From: Spongospora subterranea f. sp. subterranea
Taxonomy: Eukaryota > Endomyxa: Phytomyxea > Phytomyxea > Plasmodiophorida
DNA: 36,101 nucleotides
Direction: 5' to 3'
Assembly: GCA_049724395.1 (NCBI GenBank)
Contig: JAUGWO010000315.1
Span: 1 to 36,101, forward strand
The notes beneath the pieces are model-generated. The model was given only the letters and a program-made list of their open reading frames with translations, searched no databases and was not told the origin of the DNA. Numbering within the stretch: position 1 is the first letter of the stretch; the number at the start of each line of letters is the position of its first letter. Shown piece after piece: positions 8,539-18,987 of this stretch. The translations under genes were made by a program, and so were the position numbers.

Positions 8539-10994
8539 CTCCTCAGACTGTCCATTTTTAGTGAAATCCACAATACACATATCCGGCCCCCAAAACCGGG
8601 ACGATTGCGTTGGATGTGTTCTCAGATATGAGATGGCCCGAGAGTCCCATATGGGCGATGACCATCAGACGAATACGGAGAGACGTACAAGCAATCCAGA
8701 GTTGATCTGAGGCTGTGCATACAGGAGAGAGATGAAGTAGGTGATTTTAAATAGGCAACCCACCAGGACCTGGTTCAACGTGTCCATTATTGATGTAGTT
8801 GGACTGGTCTTCTGTAGGATTTCAGAGGATGGGCAGACGTTAATAACAAAGGATCATCATTGCCTACTCGGGCAATCGACAACGTCTGCAGTTACCAATA
8901 TGCTTTCGCCATTCAGAAATGTTCCTTCTAACTGGGCAATGAGGCTGGAAGAGTTCTTGAGGCTAAACCTGCAGTTGGTGCATTGCTGGCCTGAAACAGG
9001 CGATCTCTCTGCAATACCAGGCACTTCTTCACAACCTGACTATATACCAACACGAATCTAGCACAGCTCTACAGAGTTATCCAAGCGAAGACAAAGCAAG
9101 ACGAAGAGAATGTTTTATTTGATGGCAAGAGCAGTACAAGAGGAGACAACCTCTTAACACATCCCACAGGAGAAACCTCTATAAACAATCAGATGGTTGG
9201 CGATGAAGACGACATGTCCTGCAGCAATGGTGTTCCGCAAGGAGTTTCCCCTGTGTCCCAATGGGTTTCGGGGTTTAGTGAGTCGGGTCATTCCAACCTC
9301 ACACTAACATTGTTCTGGAACAGACTGCTGAGCAACGTATAGCGAAGGTTCTATTATCGCAAACATAGGAGTTTGTGCCCAGATGACGAGTCATAGTCAT
9401 CTGGCCCTAGCGTCGATATGGGTACTACAGCCCTAACACATATATGTCCTTCCAAAATGACACACCCAAAAGTCCATATCAATTAATTTCAAAGGATTTT
9501 CACAAGGGATTTGAGTCCAGCTGAAAGTTTTAGTGTTCAGGCAGCGCATGGGATGCTAGCGATAATGGGCGCGTTCAATTCAAAGTAGATCGTTGACATG
9601 GTTGATGTGATTTCAACATTGAGGCACGGAGGTGCTATACTGGTGCAAGGACTCGATACAAACGAATAGGAACACACTGCGGCAGGGGCTGCAGAACAGG
9701 TTCGAAGTCATCTTCACCGCTTCAGCGGATGCAATCAGAACAACCGAATTTTGAGAAGCATGAATTGATGGACACGAAGTCGCTCGATGATAATCGCAAC
9801 GTAACGATACGATCCCACCATCAGCAAATCCTGCTCGACGATAGCTCGTCGGAACATCGACCCTGTCCTAATACTAAACTCTCCTCTGCCAATGTCACCT
9901 CGGATCCGTATTATCCCAACGGTAATGTTAATATTGAACTGCCATTGCCGATGGGTTCAATGGCGCCAACATGCGGCGCCTGTTGGGTGGGCGTTAAATG
10001 TATATGGACACAACACTTCAAATGATGGCACGACAATTCACAACAAAAAATGCCTTGGAGTCTACGTGTGCCCGTTTGGGGGGGCTCATACATTGAAAGG
10101 CCCCGTTTTCCGCTAAACTATCGTGCGAAAACCGCCCATCCTCGTCATTGTACAGAAACATGTCCTCGCCACTTTCGACCAGCACATCGGAGTTCGTTAC
10201 GTTGTCACATAGTCGCTTTCGTGATCATGCCACGCCTCATCCTGTTCGTGCTGATCAAGCGAGTCGAAAGAAATTATCACAGATCGTCCGAATGGGGCCG
10301 GAGATCAAATTGAAATAGCTTCTATTGGGGACCGCCACTAGGGAGCCAGCAGGCAAAATCCATGTGGCTTTCAACAACTTGGACCGTCTGGCAAGCCAGC
10401 GGAGAAAAATCAAAAAACAAACTTCCATTTTGTCCTCAATAAGTATGCTGGGGCTACATTCGAGAGCAGTATTGGCAACATTTTTCAGAAGCTCGTGTCT
10501 TGATGTGGAACCTCCAAGCGGGCGAATTCCATTTGTACTGGGATCATCAACGCTTGAATGGTTGGTGGTGCTGAATTCGGCGTTGTGCTGTTCCAGCATC
10601 TCTAACGAGCAGACCGCACGGAAAATCAAAAGACCAACAGTCGCAACAACAAAAAGCCAGCATAAGATCGGAAGCTTTCACATTCTTCCTATACAAAATC
10701 ATAACGTTCTACAGTAGTATTTAAAATTGTCACCGCACGGTAATCTATCAGCAATTTTCAGTTCCTTCCACCCTCTTCATGCCACCACACAGCCACTCTA
10801 AAGGTCTTCATCAAGGGCGAAATCATTCGAATTTACAGGATGTCTTTCTCACAGGTGTTGGTTTGTCTCTTCATGTAGGGTGACCTATTAGGATAACCAG
10901 CGAATCCACTTGTTTTGACACTTCGTTCAATAAATGGTCCCGAATTTGGAATTCCGTCTTCTTCAATTGTAGTTCAAACGACTACAAGAAGGGA
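8539..10994. other. About 2.4 kb without a recognisable gene
   Basis: Only short ORFs occur on both strands. Two weak hints of old elements exist on the plus strand. Around 8930-9000 a frame reads WAMRLEEF...LQLVH, resembling the end of a Gypsy RNase H (WALRLQEF...). Around 9225-9250 a frame reads NGVPQGVSP, resembling the GxPQGxxxSP block of LINE reverse transcriptases. Neither extends far enough to call. Frames at 9729-10025 (+), 10255-10629 (-) and 10325-10717 (+) match nothing I know. Confidence 0.4.
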
Positions 10995-11905
10995 TCATGA
11001 TCTAATATCATCTCCTGTTTCTATTGCTTGTTTAGCGATTTCGTCGATCTCTTCGCTCCGTCCTATAATCGGGTAGTCTACAGATTCATTTATATCAAAG
11101 TCTGGTACATGACTAGGATTAAAATGTATATCTACTTGATTCTCGTTGGTGAGCTCTTCCAGTTTTTTTGCACATTCGGCAACGACGGCGTAACTCTTCT
11201 TGGCTTTGTCGGTAGTGATTTTCGCTGGTTCAACCATGACAGAGAATCTGTCATTAATCTGAATATTTGTGCCTCGATAGTCCAGACCAATTGCTATACC
11301 CAATCCTGTTCAGTGCGAAAATCTCACAATCATACCGGGGATGTCACTTTCGTCCTAATTTGACTTTTGATTCAGTCTCCTCTGCCTCATTTTCGGTGTT
11401 GTCCTTCCTTTTGGGGTTGTCGAACAGAAGTGCTGCTGCACCTCCACCCTGTTCGCGTTTGAAACTTCCATCTGTCCATAGCTCGATGTCAGGGTTTTTT
11501 GGTCATAATTTTCCTTTTGATGTTTCTTGATTGCCTTTTTCTTATTTGATGTGTGGAATCTGACCTTATATATGTAGTCCCTCAAAGATGCCTGGCGATA
11601 TCTCTGTTCTTGCATGATTGTTCTCGAATCCCTCTGGTACTCTTTATCTGAGTGCTTTCCATACTTCTCCAAGCGGTGTAATGCTTTTCTGTATCATTGC
11701 TGTTAAGGACAGTCCCATAGCATGAGCTGATTGGTTTTCGATGGCTGTCACTAGGTAGTGCCTTTGCTGTTGATCTGCTGTCGAATTTTTTGACTCTTTT
11801 TCTATCAATCGGTAATTTATTTTTCGTTTTTCCTCTAATGCTGGGCGTAAAATAATTGCCAATAGGCGTATTAAAATTGCAATTAAGCGTTTTCGTGAGG
11901 ATGTA
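10995..11905 (-). mobile_element. LINE 3' part with RNase H domain, inserted in Gypsy E
   Basis: A minus-strand segment encodes the C-terminal region of a non-LTR retrotransposon. An RNase H start, ELWTDGSFKREQGGGAAA (TDGS box), is near 11430-11490. The domain continues in another frame at 10995-11303 with VVAECAKKLEEL, VDIHFNPSH and EIDEIAKQAIETGDDI. This frame change, plus stops in the stretch between, shows the copy is dead. The upstream 11524-11905 part is less clear but has LINE-like basic sequence (RHYLVTAIENQSAHAMG). RNase H removes the RNA strand during target-primed reverse transcription. The left end of the insertion is judged from where the Gypsy RT sequence stops (about 11905). 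No poly-A tail is obvious past 10995. Similar Asn/Lys-rich composition suggests kinship with the endonuclease fragment at 1-681. Confidence 0.75.
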
Positions 11906-13465
11906 TGAGCGTGAATGTGTGATAAAACCTTTCCTTGAATTTTGGCTGATATATTCCTTGAGCGACTTCTCCTCTTTCGCTGACATGGAATAGCATTGTT
12001 TGTATGGGAGAGGACCATGGTTGTCAATCAAATTAATGTCGCAGTCAATGGTCGCTCGGTGAGGTGGTAAATATCTGACGACTCCCTTAAGAAAACATCA
12101 CCAATTTCGAATAATTTCCAGGATTATATCTTTTAACGCAACGATATTCGACTCTTTCATCTTCAGTTGACGACGCTGACGGTGAACCAACTTCGTCTTG
12201 ATCAGAGGGACGACGAGTCAGATTTACCGAAGACGCAATCAGTGATTAAGAAAATGGATGAGCTGATATTGTGAGATTCTCCCAATCGATCAAGGGGTTA
12301 ATTTGACGTAGGAACGACATTCCTATCGAAAATGTGAGGAGTCGATTACATAAAACTTACACTTGATATGAATGTCGGCCATATCAATAGTTCGGTTTGA
12401 TGAGTGATGGGTGGTAAATGGCGGCCATCAATGACCTCGACGAGTAGTGGTGACGGGAGCCGCAGACTTTTAATGGCGACTTTCATTGAAAAACGTTTTT
12501 CCTATGAAGATCGTCGATGCGCCACAATCAATAAAATCGGTTGCTTTAATTCGGGCTAAACCATAATGAAGAAGACAAACAGGGGTCAGCAAGGGCTCAG
12601 GACTATTATTGATGCTCATGACCGAGATTTGACAGCCTTTTGGGAGAGACAGCGGGAGTTTGGTTGTGAACGATTTTGTATTTGAATCAAAAGGTGAGGC
12701 CGGCATCCGCCTGTTCATTGACGACGTCCTTCTCCGGTTTCGGGAAGATATTCGAACGAAGGGATTTCAGTTTACAGTTGGCGATGACGTGGCTTTCGCC
12801 ACCGCAATAGAGGCAAATTCGTTGTCTCAGTCTTCGATCACTCTCCATCGAATTCAATTTTCCTCGTGGCTGGTTTACCGAATTGGTTCCCCAAATGAAT
12901 TTTATCTGATGCCGGCACCGCCATGGGAGCCACACCAGAGTGGTGGAGGTGAAGCGAGCTTGTAGTCCCCTGCGATGATTAAAAACAGAAGCGGGAAACT
13001 GTGGAGGACGAAAATTCGGTAGTCGGCCATTCGCAGCAGGTAGTGGGAAAGTGGGAAGAGACAATGTACAGAAAAGACGCTGGCGTATGCGCTGATCGAT
13101 GACATTTGCTTGCGGGATCACTTCATCCAAGGTGCTACATGAGGGCATGGTAATCAGCATATCTTGGATGCGGTTATTCAAATCGCATCGAAACGCATGT
13201 TGATCAGCAGCATGTTTTAATAAACGTTCCAACCGGAATCAGCCAACAGCAGTCGAACCTCTGATGCGTATTCGGCAACGGATCTTGTACCTTGTCGGAC
13301 GTGTCTCAGCTGGTCTCCTGCGGAAACCACACGGGTGGTGTCATCGAACCGTGACCTCAAAGAGTAATAAACAGGTCGAAACTGTGTAAAACAGGGTCGC
13401 TCCGCTGGAATAGAGGATTCCAACAATCTAAATGCGGCGCCAATGAGCAGACCGCCTACCAGCAT
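11906..13465 (-). mobile_element. Gypsy E: decayed Ty3/Gypsy gag, protease and start of RT
   Basis: A fossil on the minus strand. Gag occupies about 12690-13465, with the capsid-type block GTRSVAEYASEVRLLLADSGWN and a CCHC knuckle CLYCGGESHVIANC. The protease is at about 12470-12560 (FIDCGASTIFIGKTF). The beginning of the reverse transcriptase is at about 11906-12075 (PPHRATIDCDIN, then GPLPYKQCYSMS, then LKEYISQ). These blocks align with the same positions of elements B and C, so all three belong to one fungal Gypsy group. The RT is cut off by a LINE insertion, and the rest of pol is not recognised beyond it. It has several breaks (roughly four or more) and no LTRs were found, so it is an old copy. 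Confidence 0.8.
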
Positions 13466-13645
13466 GGCGCGAGAGATGTCGAATGACTGACATCGGTTTC
13501 ATCTTTATCAAGCGATTTACGACCATAAGATCAAAATGGAACAATGGATTGGACAGTGCAATTAACCCCATCGTTAAAAACGTTGAACATTAACTTACCA
13601 GAAAAGACATTTGGAGTTGAAACCCAAAACCAACGTTTCAAATAG

Positions 13646-14821
13646 TTAAATGCTCATCATCCAGACGACCATCACTGAAACAGAGAATACCTTTGTCGGA
13701 GGAGAAAGATTCTTTGCTCTACAACAAACATTCGACGCAAATTTTTTTGTTTCAAATTCCAACCAAAAGGAATTTGCTGCCTGATTTTTAAGTATTTCGA
13801 TGATCATCACGATAAACAGGGTCTCTTGCTGAGTAAGCAGCAAAATCAGCATCGATGGTATCCTCAGGTGATCAACGTCCAATGTGACACTATTGGGTCC
13901 CATGAAGACAAAGCAGTCAAATTGAACAAAAACGGATTGGTGACCTGATCTGCCATTCAAAGGATGACGGCGACTGTAGATGAAAATTGACTACCTAGGA
14001 GAGATAGATTTCGTTAAAATTGAAATACATTGAAGGTGGATTGAGGACAAAGACATTCGTTGCGTTGAACCAAAAATTTGGAGTAAAGAGGCATCGTGGC
14101 GCTAAAAAAAATAACAAACTGCGAATCACAGGGACTTCAAGTATCAGAAAGAGTTGAAAATGTGCTCCATCTGAGTCTCTGAATGAAAGGGTGGATCTGC
14201 ATATACAGATAGGCGACATGAACTGACATTTAAAGTATGAAGGAAGGTTGAATAGAAAACGAACAGCGTGCGGCAACTCAGTCTGAACTCGATAACCGCA
14301 ATTTTATCTTTTAGTCTGAAGAGGCGGTAACACCCAAAAACTTGATGAGAGAAGAATCGTTGGGGAAATTGGCAAACAGAAATCAAAAGCTGAACTGACC
14401 AAATCATATTCATTTCGTCGACGAACAGATTTCGATAACTAAAAGTACACAGCAGAATCAGCACCGGCGCCATTTTTGACAAGGCCAACGCTCCACCAAC
14501 AACCATGACCCCATGACGGCGAAATGTGGCCTGTACGCGCTCAAAGTCTTCCCGATAACGCGCCCAAAGAATCCAAACTTGGACCTATAAATTATTCACC
14601 GTGGACATATTGCCGGCCTGGTGAAATACGGCTTGGTCACTGACACAAATTGAATTTGCGTTGGAAACAAAGATGTCAAAAAACGCAACAGAAAGCACTA
14701 CACGCTCTGAGAGCGTCCACATGATTTTGTTTTTGGCCAAAAATTGGAAATCGGGATTTTTATCATTATAAAAAAGATGGAGGTGTTTCCTCGCTGTATT
14801 CTGTTTGGATCCCAAAAACAA
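13646..14821 (-). CDS. Candidate intron-bearing multi-pass membrane protein
   Basis: Successive minus-strand frames read like exons of a polytopic membrane protein. One (14585-14821) contains NPDFQFLAKNK, TLSERVVLSVAFFDIFVSN and DQAVFHQAG. The next begins near 14585 after TATAG with VQVWILWARYREDFERV and a hydrophobic stretch (VVGGALALSKMAPVLILLCTF). Further hydrophobic frames lie at 13995-14506 and 13646-13960, the last ending in a cytoplasmic-like tail (ETKKFASNVCCRAKNL). The pattern resembles a seven-helix receptor, but I recognise no family signature. Support comes from a broken relative at 26390-26640 that conserves the protein reading (TLSER, LSVAF, NSI, AVFH, VQVWI). Exon limits are not established; it may itself be a pseudogene. 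Confidence 0.4.
14560..14800 (-). repeat. Dispersed repeat, copy 1 (relative at 26390-26600)
   Basis: The reverse complement of this stretch matches 26390-26600 at roughly 75-80% by eye, including CGCTCTCAGAGCGT, CTTTCTGTTGC and GTCCAAGTTTGGAT. Copy 1 has about 30 extra bases before GTCCAAG. The match follows a protein reading, so it is probably a gene family and not a transposon. Confidence 0.65.
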
Positions 14822-15353
14822 AGTTATCGCTCAACATTTGTGTGACCCATTCCGGTTGAACGGTGTCGATGGGGTTTTTTCGATTGCACTAGCTTGGCAC
14901 AACCGTGTGCCTCGTAACTTTCTGTAGATCTTTGCTAATGACGAGGAGAACCTCGCAACGAAACATTTGTTGAAACACAACGTCAACCTTACAAAAAACC
15001 CGAGAAGATACGCTCGTGAAATGGTTATAGCTGTTGTGTTATATTGCAATTGGACCAGGCACAGCTGTTCAGTTTGGATACTGTATTTCCCCTGTGATCC
15101 CAATGTCCTCCAGTCGAACCATCCAAATATTTTCAATTTCGCGAAAGGTACGACCCGAACAAAAATGCGTTTGTTCATGTAAGTGCAAGTTGACTTCACA
15201 GGAAAACAAAACTTCCATCACGTGTTTCGCTAAAGCAATTTGTCTTCGAAGACGAGATAAATCGTCGGCAACATTGCTTTGACAGAGACAATATTGCCTC
15301 AAAGATAATTTATTGATGTGAATAATAAAATAATCAACACTGCATTGGTTGTT
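14822..15353. other. Gap with short ORFs only
   Basis: No recognised gene. A minus-strand frame at 15069-15302 (MRQYCLCQSNVADDLSRLRRQIALAKHVM..., shown here only in part) is helix-like and could be an exon, possibly of the membrane-protein gene downstream. A second minus frame at 14831-15199 overlaps it. Neither is supported by a known family. Confidence 0.3.
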
Positions 15354-15564
15354 TTAAACCGATGTGACCACCTTGTCTTGCATAGATGCCTCACGAACCG
15401 TCGCCTCCTGTAGAGCGCGAACATCATCTTGACTCGAACCGATCCGAACCACCGAGGCGCATGATCACATAGCCGAACACCGATGTGGCAAACATGGCCA
15501 GGCCCACGCCAGTCAAGCCATTCCTGGACCGTATCGCCATCCCGCCGCCCTTCTTCATCATCAT
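15354..15564 (-). CDS. COA3: COA3-like cytochrome c oxidase assembly protein, with one frame change
   Basis: From the ATG triplet at 15564 the frame reads a basic start, then RNGLTGVGLAMF and GYVIMRLGG. This is the arrangement of the COA3 family: an Arg-Asn-x-x-Thr-Gly box followed by one transmembrane helix. COA3 is a small inner-mitochondrial-membrane protein that binds newly made Cox1 during complex IV assembly. After GGSDR the frame runs into a stop, but a shift of one base near 15435 restores SSQDDVRALQEATVREASMQ to the stop at 15354. That matches the SQDD...coil tail of the family. The 211-base span (70 codons plus one base) fits a single-base indel in an otherwise intact gene. It may be an assembly error, a real mutation, or an unrecognised exon structure. 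Identification rests on short motifs. Confidence 0.5.
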
Positions 15565-17064
15565 TATAACACGTTCTCACGGCAATATTTCCATGAAAAA
15601 AACGTAGGTTGGGCACGGCGGCACCCTCTGTCGGCTGTGCCCTAGACGATACCCATGTTCCCTGTTTGTTGAAATATCACTCGCTATCCATGTTAGTGTA
15701 TTGCCAATCGGACGTACCGCCCTGATGCAGGCTATTCCACACTTTTCTCAAATCCCTGCGTTGACAAAGTTTCCTGGTGCGTGACTCTGGCGTTTTAACT
15801 GGAATTTTGGCGTTTTCTCGGAAAATCTTGAACTTGGCGTTGTCAACATGCTTTGTGGAGAAGTTTGACTCCCGATGCAGAAAGTTTGCTTCGAAAGTTT
15901 GCCAGCCGTTTCGATACAATCCTGATTGTCGCATTTTTTCTTTAATACACTGGATATCAATCAATGCCCCTATTGTAAATGTTTGATTTACAATGTCGGA
16001 ATGTGTGGCGGTGTTATACGATCATTTTGAGTATAGTCTAATGCCTTGAGCAATTGACAACTCCGTTCTCAATTGGAAAGTTTCATGGACAATTTCCTTC
16101 TTTTCAGCAGCTGAAGATGTGTTTTGGTGGGGTCACTCTTTGCTTCCTAAGTTTGGTGATTAGCTCTACAACAGGGCTTCCTCTCGAAATAGTTGTGTTC
16201 ATGTCCTCGTGTTTGCCTGGACTCCAGTGGTTTTATCGGTCACCAAATCGAATTCTGCCTTATTGACCTGCAATTCAAGCGGTTCTTATGGACAAGGTCT
16301 CAATCAGGCAATGAGGTAGATAAATCCTCAACGTTTTATCATTCGAACGGGGAGAATATCGTGTAGCCAAGGATCCAAAGGAACCTGATTTGACAAGGTT
16401 GTCATTCCTCGCGGTCACACAGTAAATGTATTCAAGAGCCACGTTCGAACAGGAACGGAGTCTGCAACGACAAAGGCTTTCATCTCAACAAAGCTACTGT
16501 AGTCGAAAGAGATCAGTGAACACGATGAAGTTGATGGGTTTGAGAAAATGGCGCCGCCAAACTGATTATTATGATCATTTGATCTTTTTGTTTTCACATT
16601 CCGTTTCGGTACGAGTGTACTGCGATCTAGCAGTTAAAGCAATGTCGAATGGCGAACTAGCCATTGGTGGTTGCGCTTGGCATGGATCGCACACCGTCAA
16701 GTGGATGACTGATTCCAATTGCGTTAAGGACGACCATACGTCGAAGGTCACTGTCGAGGAGTTTGATTGGTTTTCGCAGTAGATAAGTGTTTGATCTGGT
16801 TAGGACCCGGCTGTTAGGCGTCTCGACTTAATAATTGACTCTACTATTCATTCAACCGTGCAGCTAGGTGGGCATGTCTAATGGCCAAACGAATTCATGA
16901 GAACTCTTTCGCCAATCGAGTCCTTTAATTGTTTCGTGATTTTTTTTTACTCTGATGTTGAATTGTCGCTCGGCTATCTCACATGCAATACTGGCCTAAT
17001 TTGATTTTTCGCTGACATTTTCTGATAGCCATTAGCGGACACAAATTAACACTCGTCATTACAG
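15565..17064. other. About 1.5 kb between COA3-like and LRRC56-like genes
   Basis: The two genes are divergent, so this should hold both promoters and the missing first exon(s) of the LRRC56-like gene. A minus-strand frame at 15677-15964 (hydrophilic, Lys/Arg-rich) and plus-strand frames at 16054-16266 and about 16556-16781 are open but unrecognised. I cannot place the LRRC56 start among them. Confidence 0.4.
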
Positions 17065-18151
17065 TAGCCTCATACCCGAATCTTCGGCATCTGAATCTGT
17101 CGGGGAGCGTGGTCGAGTCGCTGCGTGCCCTGGGTAGCGCCATGCGCGACATCGTCTCGCTGTCGGTTTCGCACTGCGGTCTGCGGGACCTGGATGGCAT
17201 CGGGGCCGGCCGCCGGCTGCATGAGCTGTACGCGTCGTTCAACCGAGTTGACCACTTAGCGCCTTTGCTCCTGGCCAACTCCACGTTACATGTACTCGAC
17301 ATTGGAAGGTCATCGGCGATGAGTTCGTTTCACTTTTGAGTCATGTTGATCGTTGACCACTTCGTACATGTTTTTTTTGCTGTGTGGTCATGTTGGCCAT
17401 CTTTTGGTGTTTTTGAGCTTGAGTTTTTCACAGTAACTACATCGTGGACGAGTCGGCAGTGGAGGTTATTGCCCGACTAACCAACCTATCTTATTTGATA
17501 TTGGCCGGCAATCCCATCTCAGACCGCCCCAGTTTTCGACGGCTGCTACGCAAAAGAGCCTCCGCCGCTCTTAAGGTTCTGGACGACGAACCCATCCTTC
17601 CTAACGGATCTGAAGATACGCTCGAGTCGCCCATTGCACCTGACATTCGAGACGCCCTCAACTCCCTTGATGAACGCATCAGACAAAAGTACGTATTCTT
17701 CAGCTGAACAGCTTTCTATTGCAAAACATAATGGAATCTTCGATCTACGTCAATGTGATTGTCGCATTCAGTTTTTCCAAATAACACCTCATCTTTCCGG
17801 CATGAGGCGACCCTTTTTGTGCCAAATCAATCTCTACCGTTGCCGGATCCCGGATTCGCAAACAGATTTGCTCGAACATCGTTTTGCTTAAGTCAATAAT
17901 TTGGAATGTTCCTCAAAGCGATTTTCTGATATAGATCAGTGGTGGAACTGAATCACGTTTCAAACGTGGACAGTGGTGATGCTCCTTGCCTGAGCCCTCG
18001 GGTTCGACGCCCTTCAACTCCGATTCTCTCGACCAGCGGTACCAACACCGCTGACGACAGTGGACTATCGACCGGGGTTGATATCGTCTGCGGCAATCCC
18101 ATCTTGGCCTTGCGCGCACGCCGTCTAAACCGTTACGCCACCTCTGTGTAA
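17065..18151 (+). CDS. LRRC56: LRRC56-like leucine-rich-repeat protein (N-terminus missing)
   Basis: Three exons are supported: about 17068-17308, 17434-17688 and 17935-18151, with phase-consistent GT-AG introns of 125 and 246 bases. The reading begins YPNLRHLNLSGS, then IVSLSVSHCGLRDLDGI, LHELYASFNRVDHL, LHVLDIGSNYI and LSYLILAGNPI. It is a series of five leucine-rich repeats closed by a capping segment with VLDDEPI. The C-terminal exon ends with VCGNPILALRARR, a basic box I recall from LRRC56. LRRC56 helps load dynein arms on intraflagellar transport, so the gene implies motile cilia or flagella. The acceptor before 17065/17068 shows that at least one upstream exon exists, which I could not identify. 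It might be another SDS22-type LRR protein, but the order of repeats fits LRRC56 best. Confidence 0.75.
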
Positions 18152-18250
18152 ACAGTTGCCCTTAAGCCAACGCCAGTCAATTTATCCGACGTCTCGATAC
18201 ATCTTTGTCGCTATTGGTACGACGTTCAGTTCAAGGTTTTATATCTAAAC

Positions 18251-18719
18251 ATGCAGACACTCGTTTTCTTTATTGTGTATGAGTATTCGAAAAACGGAAA
18301 CGGCCGGTTGCCCTTTGCAGTCAATCCATTGGATTTCAGCTGGTCAATTGCGTTTGCCAATAGAAAACGATCCCAGCATTGATTTATTAATCGTCGATGC
18401 TAAAACAGAAGACCCTGAAATTGTTTGGAACTATCCATGGCTTTTTCGAAACGTCGATGAGCAAACTCTACAGTACATTCAGATTGGTGTTCATCGGCGT
18501 TGGTTGTGAGAATCAAGGATAACCACTAGCATTTAGCAGAAACAACAAACATTTTCATTCATAGATTGAGACACGCTGAAGATAAATGTGCTTTGAAACT
18601 ACAGAATAGGTATCTAAAAAAAATCCCTCATCCTCGAGTGAAATTTGTAAATGAAGAGGAACCAACAAACCAATCTTTTGCTGTCTGTTCTCAGCATATT
18701 CAGTTATATCGACATTTGA
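18251..18719 (+). CDS. Small three-intron gene, unrecognised
   Basis: A phase-consistent model has exons 18251-18276, 18377-18505, 18565-18609 and 18695-18719. The introns are 100, 59 and 85 bases, with donors GTATGAGT, GTGAGA and GTATCT. The product of about 74 residues starts with a hydrophobic MQTLVFFIVIDLLIVDA segment (signal peptide or membrane anchor). It then has a conserved-looking acidic/aromatic part (DPEIVWNYPWLFRNVDEQTL) and a basic helix (VHRRWLLRHAEDK). I do not recognise it; the size and layout suggest a small organelle or secreted protein. An alternative start at 18273 without the first intron is open and cannot be excluded. It lies 100 bases after the LRRC56-like stop, on the same strand. 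Confidence 0.4.
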
Positions 18720-18987
18720 ATTTGATAGCGTTACTAAGCACCAGCATTTAGTGCATAAAACGGAGGATTTCCGACGCATCGACGACCAAAACGACAGATG
18801 TGAGTGGTTGGCACCATCAAGCGCTCATTAACCGTCAAATCAATTGGAATGACGATTTATTGTCAGGCAACACAAGTTTAGTATACAGCATCAGGTGATG
18901 GTTGAGGAAGTTTACTAAGCAAAACGAGCATTCAGTAAACTGTGAGATGGGAACCAAATTTGAACGGTTTGCGAAAACCTGCTGAAT

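Noticed and set aside
5962-8560. Terminal inverted repeats for the Tc1/mariner-like element
   Set aside because: I compared both flanks by eye and found no convincing match, so none is annotated.
8741-9061. Possible Gypsy RNase H or LINE RT remnants
   Set aside because: Only one short motif each (WAMRLEEF; NGVPQGVSP), with no supporting blocks in order.
17070-17302. Minus-strand ORFs over the LRRC56-like exons
   Set aside because: Shadow frames of a GC-rich coding exon; the plus strand shows clear leucine-rich repeats and splice sites.
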